From positions 1 to 35,767 of IMG/VR virus record IMGVR_UViG_3300025141_000341: a stretch of DNA of 35,767 bases; one strand, given 5' to 3'. This stretch comes from a virus. Below the pieces are notes generated by a model. It did no database searches and was not told the origin of the DNA. It saw only the letters and a list, made by a program, of their open reading frames with translations. The position numbers and the translations under genes are program-made. Below are positions 1 through 7,233 of this stretch, piece by piece (position 1 is the stretch's first letter; every line of letters begins with the position of its first letter).

Positions 1-3000
1 GACCTATCCATTGGTTCGTCACACCCGGACGTTCAACCCTCAAATCAGGTAGGCCATCATCCACTCCTAAAACGTGCAACGGAGATGTCGGGGTCATGCC
101 AATTCCAAACATCCCCGCCGATGTGAGACGCATCTTCTCGCCCATGGAACCACCCTCGGAGACACTCCATGTCAGGTAGCCATCCTCTGTATCATTGGCA
201 GGGTCCTCAATGAGTCCAGCAATCTCAGCATAGGAATGTTTAGCCGAGTTCGATGCGGAATCGCCAGCCGTGAATGCAAGCACCGGACCCGTATCGGTGA
301 TGGCACTGCCTTGATTGATTGCGAGTCGCTTAGAACCGGGTTCAACCACCACATCATTCGACCCACCGGTCTTGAGTTGGATTGGACCAGCCAAGTTCCA
401 AAGTTCCATCCATGCTGGTTTGGTAGCATGACTCGCTCCATACTTGATGATGCGAGCATCGAAGTCGTCGTTCACATCATCTTTGAAGTCGATGAAACTC
501 TGCGTGGTGGGCGTGTGGAGGAACTCGATGTCGCCGGTGCTGTTGGTCTCAAAGTAGGCAGTGGTCCCTCCGAAGTGAGAAGAAGTTGCCACGGTCAAAT
601 CCTTGGTTGGAATTGTAGTTGCGATTCCCAACCTACCGGTCCCAGTAAGTGTCATCGCAGTGCTGCCATTGGCTTGGAATGCAAGTGGGTAATCATTGGC
701 CGTTCCAATGATGGCATTGGTCGTGTTGATGTTCACATCGAACTGCGCCCGTCCATTCCGCTCGACCCTGAGAGTGGCGTCGGCCCCGTCCGTGTAGAGA
801 TGGAAGTCCTTGGACGGTGTGGAGGTCCCGACGCCCACGCGCGCGGCACTCCTGTCCGAGTAGAGTAGAGTCCCCGAGCCGCTCTTGGTTTCAAAGTCCC
901 CGAGGTAGTTCACGACAGCCGCGAGATTCTCTGCGTTGGCAGTTCCTAATGACGAGTAGAAACTATGTGAACCATTTTGTCCGAGGGCTGAATATTGAAC
1001 CGTGTCGATACCTCTAATTTTGAGATTGCTTCCACTGTCGTAGAGTTCCGAATCTCCGAGAATTAGTTTGTTGGTTCCGGAGATGGTGAGGTCGGCGTTG
1101 AAGGTGATGTCGTCGGTGTCATTCAGCAACTTCTTGACCGTCACATCGGTTGCATTGGAGTAGGTCTCGCCGTCGGTCGCTGGGGTAGTCGTGCCGACGT
1201 TGGTGTTGGAGTATGTCCATGTGGGTTGGGTCGTGCCAGTGCGAACATGGGACAGGAATGTGAAGACCCTGTCATCCCAATCTGAGGAGGGAGAACCACC
1301 ACCTCGGCGGTAGTAGAGGATGGCCTGTGGTGGAGTCCCTGCACCGGAGTCGTCACCCGCGTTGAATATCATTCGGAAGGTGTCATCGTTGGAGATGCTC
1401 TGAGGGGTATAGAGGTCCACCTGTCGGTAGAGCCAACCATTCGTCGCGCTCGACCCGAATCCACCTCTCACGACGAGGTCGTAGTAGACAGGGAAGTTGC
1501 CTCTACCATTGACCCTGATGTGGGCTTGGAACGAATCATATTCTTCGGTGTCCGTGGCTTCCCAAGTGCAGACCTTGAACCAATCTGCGTCAAGGCCGCT
1601 TCCGGTATTCCCGAGTTTGTAGGTGTTGGGAGTGTAGGCTTGTGAAGAACTTCCCATCAACTCCGAAGTTATCCTACTGGTCCCAGTCACATCGAGGCTG
1701 TATGATGGCGTGGCATCATTGATTCCCACTCGGTCCGTGGAAACATCGACGAAGAGAGTGTCCGTATCGACCTTCAAATCACTCGCCATCGAGACGATGC
1801 CAGTGAGGTTGAGAGTCCCCTCGGTCTCTACTGCATTGACGGCTTCCGTGTCGGTATATTTGGTCGTGGAAATATCGAGTTCAGTAGCCGAAGTGCGAGT
1901 GACTGTGGTGTCCCCACTACCTGTGATTGCGATGTCGTCGTTGGCAGAGCCGTCCGTCAGGCGAATGGCTGTCGTGGTTGCTGGGACAGTCAGGTCGTAG
2001 GTGGTGTTAGTCGAGGCGATGGTGATGGTAGACCCGGTCTCGCTGATGCTGGTCGCCCCGCTCCCCGCGATGGTGACAGTGGTTGCGCTCCCAGTGCTGG
2101 GAGTCAGAACGATTGTCGCATCGGACACGGAGGTATCAGAGGACAAGGCGTAGGTGGTATCGGTGTCAGTAGATGCGATGCTGAGTTCTCCTGATGAGAC
2201 TCTCGTCACGCTGACGTTGGTCCCACCCGAGATGGTGACATCCTCGGTCGTCGTGTCAGACCCGGTCAGCCGGAGTTTGGTCGTCGTGTCAGGGACAGCG
2301 AAAGTGTAGGTGGTGTTGTCATCGGTGACGGCTTGGTTCACCCACGCGGTCCCGTTCCACATGAGACGGTCGTTGGCAACGAGAGTGCCGAGAGTCACAG
2401 TGCTAAGGTTGGCGAGGTCGAAGGCGGTCCCACTCTTGCGAAGAGTCCCAGTGAAGTTGATGTCGCCTCCTGCATCAATCTTGTAGTCAGGCGAGGTGAC
2501 TCCTATCCCGAGATTCCCGGTTCGTCGCATGGTCATTATCTCAGTGTTAGCCGCGTTCACTACCTTGAAGGCATCACCAACCCCGTTATCTCTCAGGACA
2601 ACTCGGAGACTTCGGTTGTCAGGACCAATGATGTCAGCAAAATTATCATTTCCAGCATAGTCGAGTGTGAGACTCCCTACCGCAGTCGCGGTCCCCGCGA
2701 TGTCAAGGGTGGATGCCATAGTCACGGCCCCAGTCAGAGCGAGAGTAGATTCCCCCTCCACTGCGGCTATCGCCATCGAGTCAGTGTAAGTCCCAGTGGC
2801 AGTGGTGAACGAGTAAGACCCTGACCCGTCTGTGGTGAGCATCTGACCGTTGGCTCCATCGGTGATGCCAACAAGATTCCCAGTCGCGTTGGCGACGAAG
2901 ACCTTGGAAATCACAGAGGTCTGCTTGATGGCTCCTGACACATCGAGGGCGACGGTGGGGTCAGTGCCTATCCCAACCTGTCCACCATCGTCAATCCGGA

Positions 3001-5584
3001 CCTGCTCTGAGTTGTTGGTGAATATCGCCAACTCGTTGTCCACTGGTCTCGTGATGCGCTCGCCGGAGTCGCCAATCTGCAACGTCCCGAGGATGACTGT
3101 CTTCCCTGTCGCATCGACATCAACAGTGGGAGAGACCGTTCCGAAACCAACCCGATTGTTGGCTGAATCCACGACGAAGGTACTGGTGTCGATAACTGCA
3201 TCACCTGTGATGCTGAGTGAGGCTCCGGAGATTTCTCCGCTCCCTGACATGGTGGTCGCGCTGATTGCTTGGACGGTTAGGTCGTTGGCGGTGAGGTCGT
3301 TGGCGGTGAGGTCAGCGACGACGAGAGCCGAGGCTGCATACCCGGCATGAGATGTATTTACGACTGTCGCAGATGAGAGGTCCTCGGTGGTGGTGAAGAT
3401 TCTGAATTTGCTCGCGCTCGCGTCGCGCAGTAGGCCCGAGTAATAGGAGACATCAGGGTCAGGAGAAGTATCGACATACTTCCCAACGAAACCGATGTCC
3501 ACGGTGTTCGCTGCGTTGTCCTTGGAAAGTAGGATGATTGGGTCCTCGACTGACAAAGTCTCGGTGTTGATTGTCGTTGTCGTTCCGTTCACGGTGAGGT
3601 TGCCACCGATTACAGCATTGGCACTCAGTTTGAAATTGCCCACCACATCGAGAGCCTCTGTTGGCGTGTCAATGTTCACGCCCACTTTGTCGGTAGTGAC
3701 ATCGGCCACCAAAGTCTTGGTGGAACCACTGGGTCCGACAGTCAGACCATCAGCCAAATCCACAGTCCCACTGAACGTCAGGTCAGAGTTCTCAACTGCC
3801 GTCACTGCCTCGGCATCGGTGTATCGTGTGAACCCCGGCTCGGAGGCCAGTGAGAGTTCGGTTGCTGAGACGCGGGTGACGGTCATGTTGGTCCCGCCAG
3901 TGATGGTCACATCGTTGGTGGTGGAATCCGACCCAGTGAGTCTGAGTTTGGTGGACGAGGTGGGGACGGCGTAGGTGTAGGTCGTGTTCGTATCGACATC
4001 GTCCCCGGCAATCCACTCACTTGCTGATAAATCCCATTGGAGGACTTGGCCGTCGGTTGGAGTTCCGGGGTTCACATCTGATAGGCTACCGATGCCGATA
4101 GGTGAGCCGTCGATTCTCAAACTTCCTGTGAGGTTGATGTCACCGGTGACATCGAGTGGATAGGCAGGCGTTCCTTGGACGATGCCCACCCGGTTGTTGG
4201 TCGAGTCGATGACGAGAGTGCTGCTGTCCACGGTGAAGTCGCCAGTGATTGTGACTCCGGCTGCGAAGGTAGCGAGGGCAGTGACATCCAAGGTGGATGC
4301 CATCGTGACTGCCCCAGTCAGAGCCAACGTGGATTCACCTTCGACGGCAGCGATGGCGAGGGCGTCCGTGTATTGGGTGATGGTCGAGGCGATGGTTGGA
4401 TTGGCTGAGATACCGTCGCCATTGGTGATGGATATGCCAGCCCCGGCAGTGAGGGTCCTCCCTCCCAATAGGTCTCCGTTGGCATCGGCGTAGACGAGAC
4501 CACTTGTGGCTCCGTCCTGTCGGATTGTCCCACCCACATCGAGAGCAGTATCGGGAGCGGTGTTCAATATCCCCACACGATTATTGACAGTGTCCACCTT
4601 GAAAGTGGTGGTATCGACTATCAGGTCCCCAGTGACTCTGACCTCTCCACCGAGGGCGAGAATAGATTCACTTTCGACAGCATTGACGGCTTCGGCATCC
4701 GTGTATTTGTCCGAGGTGAGAGTGATGGTGTCACCACTCTCACTGATGGTCATGTTGGTCCCGGCTGCGAGAGTGACGCTGGTTGGATTACCAGTGTTAG
4801 GAGTGAGGTCAATATTGGCATCGGCTCCTGTTGCTGACGACCCCAATGTGTAGGAGGTGTCGGTGATGGACGAGGCGATGGTGAGTTGGGTGGCTGACTC
4901 GCGTGTGAGTATGATACCACTTCCCTCAGAGAGTTGGACATCGGTGGTAGTGGAATCTGAACCAGTGAGACGGATGGTGGTGGTGCTGGTTGGGATGTTG
5001 ATGGAGTAAGTCGTGTTCGTGCTGGGAATATCGGCATTCTTCCACTTCCCACTCGCTGAGTCGTAGAGGATGGCTTCTCCATCAGAGACCGATGTGATTT
5101 GGACATCCGAGAGTTGTCCTAACTCGATGGAATCAGGGACGTTCCCCTTGGTGACGAACCAAGTATCGGTGGCAGTCTTGACGAGATAACCCGACTCACC
5201 TTGGTCAATCTTGGTGACAGACGAGGACAGGGTCACACCTGCGGCGGCTGAGATGGTGATTTGTCCTGCACCGATATTGAGGAATGGGATGCGGGTCAGG
5301 CTGGCTGGGAAGGCCACCGTCGCATTGGTTGGAATGGTTATGGTGAATGCTGTTGCAGAGTTGAAGTGGAGAACCTTCCCTTCGTCCTCCCTGACAAGTG
5401 TGTAGGTGGTAGTGACAGCGTTCACTGGGCGAGAGTCGATGGCGCGTCCACCTGCGGTTGTTCCATCACCAACGAAGACGGCTTGACTGGTGGTGTCCTT
5501 GATGAGTTGCTCTGAGTCCGGGGTGACTCCAATGCGTTGAGTTTGAGTAGCGAAAATCAAGTTCTCGTTTGGAGTCAATGGCAT
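1..5584 (-). CDS. Giant tail-fibre-like protein, C-terminus beyond the left edge
   Basis: An uninterrupted minus-strand frame of 1861 codons starts at ATG 5584 and has no stop before the window edge, so it is partial at its C-terminus. The N-terminus (MPLTPNENLIFATQ) precedes a beta-rich region with the phage-fibre type phrase LGQLSDVQITSVSDGEAILY. After that come many degenerate repeats of three kinds: VGIGTxxPxxxLDVxG (at least eight, e.g. NNRVGFGTVSP, STDRVGINDATP, GNLGIGVTSP), YTDxEAVxAVE (three), and a VPxxTTxxRLTGSD block (four). Such VGIG/LDVTG repeats are common in trimeric virion fibres that end in a Peptidase_S74 self-cleaving chaperone; that domain would lie off the edge (inference). 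Composition is rich in T, S, G, D and N with no cysteine clusters or membrane segments. The likely role is host recognition at the tail tip. Product class fairly sure; exact role uncertain. Confidence 0.85.
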   Translation of the reverse strand, partial: MPLTPNENLIFATQTQRIGVTPDSEQLIKDTTSQAVFVGDGTTAGGRAIDSRPVNAVTTTYTLVREDEGKVLHFNSATAFTITIPTNATVAFPASLTRIPFLNIGAGQITISAAAGVTLSSSVTKIDQGESGYLVKTATDTWFVTKGNVPDSIELGQLSDVQITSVSDGEAILYDSASGKWKNADIPSTNTTYSINIPTSTTTIRLTGSDSTTTDVQLSEGSGIILTRESATQLTIASSITDTSYTLGSSATGADANIDLTPNTGNPTSVTLAAGTNMTISESGDTITLTSDKYTDAEAVNAVESESILALGGEVRVTGDLIVDTTTFKVDTVNNRVGILNTAPDTALDVGGTIRQDGATSGLVYADANGDLLGGRTLTAGAGISITNGDGISANPTIASTITQYTDALAIAAVEGESTLALTGAVTMASTLDVTALATFAAGVTITGDFTVDSSTLVIDSTNNRVGIVQGTPAYPLDVTGDINLTGSLRIDGSPIGIGSLSDVNPGTPTDGQVLQWDLSASEWIAGDDVDTNTTYTYAVPTSSTKLRLTGSDSTTNDVTITGGTNMTVTRVSATELSLASEPGFTRYTDAEAVTAVENSDLTFSGTVDLADGLTVGPSGSTKTLVADVTTDKVGVNIDTPTEALDVVGNFKLSANAVIGGNLTVNGTTTTINTETLSVEDPIILLSKDNAANTVDIGFVGKYVDTSPDPDVSYYSGLLRDASASKFRIFTTTEDLSSATVVNTSHAGYAASALVVADLTANDLTANDLTVQAISATTMSGSGEISGASLSITGDAVIDTSTFVVDSANNRVGFGTVSPTVDVDATGKTVILGTLQIGDSGERITRPVDNELAIFTNNSEQVRIDDGGQVGIGTDPTVALDVSGAIKQTSVISKVFVANATGNLVGITDGANGQMLTTDGSGSYSFTTATGTYTDSMAIAAVEGESTLALTGAVTMASTLDIAGTATAVGSLTLDYAGNDNFADIIGPDNRSLRVVLRDNGVGDAFKVVNAANTEIMTMRRTGNLGIGVTSPDYKIDAGGDINFTGTLRKSGTAFDLANLSTVTLGTLVANDRLMWNGTAWVNQAVTDDNTTYTFAVPDTTTKLRLTGSDTTTEDVTISGGTNVSVTRVSSGELSIASTDTDTTYALSSDTSVSDATIVLTPSTGSATTVTIAGSGATSISETGSTITIASTNTTYDLTVPATTTAIRLTDGSANDDIAITGSGDTTVTRTSATELDISTTKYTDTEAVNAVETEGTLNLTGIVSMASDLKVDTDTLFVDVSTDRVGINDATPSYSLDVTGTSRITSELMGSSSQAYTPNTYKLGNTGSGLDADWFKVCTWEATDTEEYDSFQAHIRVNGRGNFPVYYDLVVRGGFGSSATNGWLYRQVDLYTPQSISNDDTFRMIFNAGDDSGAGTPPQAILYYRRGGGSPSSDWDDRVFTFLSHVRTGTTQPTWTYSNTNVGTTTPATDGETYSNATDVTVKKLLNDTDDITFNADLTISGTNKLILGDSELYDSGSNLKIRGIDTVQYSALGQNGSHSFYSSLGTANAENLAAVVNYLGDFETKSGSGTLLYSDRSAARVGVGTSTPSKDFHLYTDGADATLRVERNGRAQFDVNINTTNAIIGTANDYPLAFQANGSTAMTLTGTGRLGIATTIPTKDLTVATSSHFGGTTAYFETNSTGDIEFLHTPTTQSFIDFKDDVNDDFDARIIKYGASHATKPAWMELWNLAGPIQLKTGGSNDVVVEPGSKRLAINQGSAITDTGPVLAFTAGDSASNSAKHSYAEIAGLIEDPANDTEDGYLTWSVSEGGSMGEKMRLTSAGMFGIGMTPTSPLHVLGVDDGLPDLRVERPGVTNQWIG
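631..650. repeat. Degenerate copy of the dispersed palindrome (fibre gene)
   Basis: ACCTACCGGTCCCAGTAAGT matches 11 of 14 positions of the core TACTGRCGYCAGTA and keeps both outer flanks (ACC...AGT). It is one of the weaker copies and lies inside the fibre coding region. Confidence 0.35.
3281..3310. repeat. Tandem 15-bp repeat inside the fibre gene
   Basis: Two perfect copies of GTCGTTGGCGGTGAG lie head to tail. On the minus strand they encode the pentapeptide LTAND twice, and a further LTV follows. This looks like a recent in-frame duplication in a repetitive fibre protein. Confidence 0.8.
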
Positions 5585-5699
5585 GATGGCATGGCCTCGC
5601 TAATGATTCGGTGTAGAATGGTGGCTATTCACTGTGGCGGAAATCCGCCGTTCCTCGCGCGCGCGCGCACGAGGCGGACCTACTGGCGTCAGTAAGAAG
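5585..5699. other. Gap upstream of the fibre gene with GC hairpin and palindrome
   Basis: The 115-bp gap between the fibre gene and the preceding gene holds nested inverted repeats, TCCGCC/GGCGGA (5644-5649 with 5673-5678) and CCTCG/CGAGG (5653-5657 with 5670-5674), around an alternating CG tract at 5656-5669. The dispersed palindrome follows at 5678-5697. No convincing -30 element precedes the fibre start; a GCGAGG run about 12 nt before ATG is the only SD-like signal. Confidence 0.6.
5678..5697. repeat. Dispersed palindrome, perfect core (intergenic)
   Basis: ACCTACTGGCGTCAGTAAGA matches 14 of 14 core positions. It lies in the gap between the fibre gene and the gene to its right, directly after a GC-rich hairpin, where an operator or terminator-linked role is possible. 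Confidence 0.8.
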
Positions 5700-5978
5700 T
5701 CACTCTGACCACACTTCCCACGACCGTCCATTCGGGGCTTGATAGAACAAAAATTGGAGAGGAGGATGGTAGAGGTAGCGTTGTGATGGTGGGTCAATGA
5801 TGCGCTCGACATAGGTCAATGGGTCAGCACACCCATTTCCCTGAACTCGGAATGTCCGGTCGTGGAGGGTGAGAATCCATTCGTTGTTATTCTCAACGAG
5901 GTCGGCAATTTTCATCATCGACCTATCGAATCCAATGAGATGGGTGATGCCTTTCTTTTGGTAGACCCACGCTATCAT
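5700..5978 (-). CDS. Hypothetical protein, 92 aa
   Basis: No family recognised. The start is placed at ATG 5978 (MIAWVYQKKG) because it overlaps the TAA stop of the preceding gene by one base (TAATG), a sign of translational coupling; a GTG three codons upstream is also in frame. The protein is mixed charged and aromatic (many W, Y and F), with a probable compact beta-rich fold (WILTLHDRTFRVQG), no signal peptide and one cysteine. It sits between two tail-side genes and is followed by the giant fibre gene, so a small virion-assembly or fibre-associated role is plausible but not shown. Confidence 0.6.
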   Translation of the reverse strand: MIAWVYQKKGITHLIGFDRSMMKIADLVENNNEWILTLHDRTFRVQGNGCADPLTYVERIIDPPSQRYLYHPPLQFLFYQAPNGRSWEVWSE

Positions 5979-6271
5979 TACCCCCACTCCCTGACGAACT
6001 CATCTGAATGGTCTGCTCCATCCTGAAAGCGAAGGTCCCCGGTTGGGGGTTCCACGGTCTCATCACGAACGACCTGATTGAACATCTCCTGAATCAGACC
6101 GAGTGGGTTGTAGTCGCACCCAGCCCCCACCCGAACTCTGCCGTTCCCTCCGATGCCAGTGAACTGGAAATTCCAATGGGTCCCGCCCGTCTTCACTCGG
6201 ACCAGTTCGATGCCCAATTCATCTCGTGCAACGAGAACTCCAGCATCAGCAGTCCAAATGAAACCGGCCAT
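5978..6271 (-). CDS. Hypothetical protein, 97 aa
   Basis: No family recognised. The sequence starts MAGFIWTADAGVLVARDELG, has a glycine-rich middle (GGTHWNFQFTGIGGNGRVRVG), and ends in an acidic tail (DGADHSDEFVREWG). Its stop overlaps the start of the next gene, so the two are probably one transcription unit. TTGTCAATAG lies around 32 nt before the ATG and could be a weak form of the -30 element seen elsewhere in the window. One in-frame cysteine; no membrane segment. Confidence 0.55.
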   Translation of the reverse strand: MAGFIWTADAGVLVARDELGIELVRVKTGGTHWNFQFTGIGGNGRVRVGAGCDYNPLGLIQEMFNQVVRDETVEPPTGDLRFQDGADHSDEFVREWG

Positions 6272-6372
6272 GCTTCAATGGGAACGCTTGTGGCTATTGA
6301 CAATTGCAGTGTCCAGTAGGGGAGATTCACCCCTTTACGAGCCGTAGAACCCTGCTCTCGCGTCGTTGCGTG

Positions 6373-6420
6373 TCTCAGGGGTCCCAATAGAGCCTCGGGG
6401 GACTAAACACGCTCTAATCG
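6373..6420. repeat. Hairpin repeat copy a
   Basis: Contains TCAGGGGTCCCAATAGAGCC followed, 17 bases on, by GCTCTAAT; the arms TAGAGC (6388-6393) and GCTCTA (6411-6416) pair. It matches copy b at 6530-6572 over most of its length, including CTCAGGG, TAGAGCCTCGG and the CGCTCTA arm. Confidence 0.6.
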
Positions 6421-6427
6421 GTTCTAT

Positions 6428-6446
6428 CCGATTCTAATAGAATCGG
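6428..6446 (-). terminator. Stem-loop, possible terminator of the 212-aa gene unit
   Basis: Perfect inverted repeat CCGATTCT/AGAATCGG with a 3-nt loop, about 150 nt downstream of the stop at 6594. There is no clear U tract, so the terminator role is a guess. Confidence 0.35.
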
Positions 6447-6529
6447 GAGATTTCTACATCCGGAGTCTAAGGTCGAGACGTTCTTGCTGTTTCCTGACTC
6501 TACAAGGGGCCATAGACGCCGTTGAATAC

Positions 6530-6590
6530 TCAGGGAGTCCCGATAGAGCCTCGGAGAGTTAGACGCGCTCTATGGGCGTTTATCGGGCAA
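6530..6590. repeat. Hairpin repeat copy b with two competing stems
   Basis: The arms ATAGAGC (6543-6549) and GCTCTAT (6567-6573) pair, while an outer pair CCCGATA (6539-6545) and TATCGGG (6581-6587) shares the bases ATA with the inner stem, so the two folds exclude each other. The right part (AGACGCGCTCTATGGGCG) recurs almost unchanged at 30711. Confidence 0.6.
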
Positions 6591-6593
6591 TTT

Positions 6594-7232
6594 TCAGTCA
6601 GATAGTGTGAGGTCCATGAGAATCAGGGCCTCGACTACTTTCCCAGCAGAAAACTCAGTGAGTTCTCGCCATGCCTTGAGATAGGTGACGACAACGTAGG
6701 GGAGTGAGTGGAGAGTGACTTGTGAGAGGTCATGTTTGGCAGCGTTGGGGAGAGTCTCTGCCACGTTCCCATCGGCAGGCATTCCATTCGCTTCGATGTC
6801 TGCGAGGATGAGGTTGGTCACGGTCTGACCAGCAGAGACGCCTTGCTCTCGCCAGTGCTTGATGTAATCCATGGCAGTCTTAGAGAGGAGGATGGTGGTG
6901 GACCCCTTGGGCTTCTCCATGATTCCCATAGTGGTCTCGGCCTCGGCCAGTGAGAGATAGCGGTTCACACCGAACTCCTTGCGGAACCGGGTGTTCCCAT
7001 GCCGGGACTTCCCATTGAGATTCTTGTGAACCTCCACAATGATGTCAGGGACCTCTCGTTGCAGGACATTGAGAATGTAGGCTATCTGCTTGGGGGTGGT
7101 CCTCATGCTGGATGGGAGACGCGGGTCGTCATTGACCCGGGCTGAGATGCTCTGAGTGTCGAGGAGCGAATCGCTGTTGTAGAGGGTCCGGACGAGAGCC
7201 TGCCTCAGAGCCTTCGGAATCAACTTCGGCAT
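6594..7232 (-). CDS. Hypothetical protein, 212 aa, possible N-terminal wHTH
   Basis: No family recognised. Residues 1-70 (MPKLIPKALRQALVRTLYNS through TPKQIAYILNVLQ) look like a helical, basic winged-helix-like region. Residues 100-210 contain two similar helical segments: TTILLSKTAMDYIKHWREQG...SAGQTVTNLILADI and LHSLPYVVVTYLKAWRELT..FSAGKVVEALILMDL. The second is a clear internal repeat of the first, suggesting a duplicated DNA- or protein-binding helical unit. It starts one base after the stop of the 648-aa gene (GAGG about 10 nt before ATG), so it is co-transcribed with it. It may be a regulator, but no direct evidence shows this. Confidence 0.65.
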   Translation of the reverse strand: MPKLIPKALRQALVRTLYNSDSLLDTQSISARVNDDPRLPSSMRTTPKQIAYILNVLQREVPDIIVEVHKNLNGKSRHGNTRFRKEFGVNRYLSLAEAETTMGIMEKPKGSTTILLSKTAMDYIKHWREQGVSAGQTVTNLILADIEANGMPADGNVAETLPNAAKHDLSQVTLHSLPYVVVTYLKAWRELTEFSAGKVVEALILMDLTLSD

Positions 7233-7233
7233 C

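Larger units (their letters stand above)
6272..6593. other. 322-bp non-coding region with hairpins
   Basis: No gene with a convincing start is seen here. The region holds two related hairpin repeats (6373-6420 and 6530-6590) and one perfect 8-bp stem with a 3-nt loop (CCGATTCT/AGAATCGG, 6428-6446). It lies downstream of the 212-aa gene and upstream of the 97-aa gene, so it may contain a transcript end and a promoter or a small structured RNA. Confidence 0.55.

Noticed and set aside
74-868. Long plus-strand reading frames within 74-5515, including 74-868
   Set aside because: They lie opposite the continuous 1861-codon fibre frame, have shadow-like composition and no start signals; the minus frame has coherent phage-fibre repeats.
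1673-1690. CCTACTGGTCCCAGTCAC, resembling the palindrome
   Set aside because: Only the inner ACTGG/CCAGT arms match, and the sequence sits in a repetitive Thr/Ser-coding stretch.
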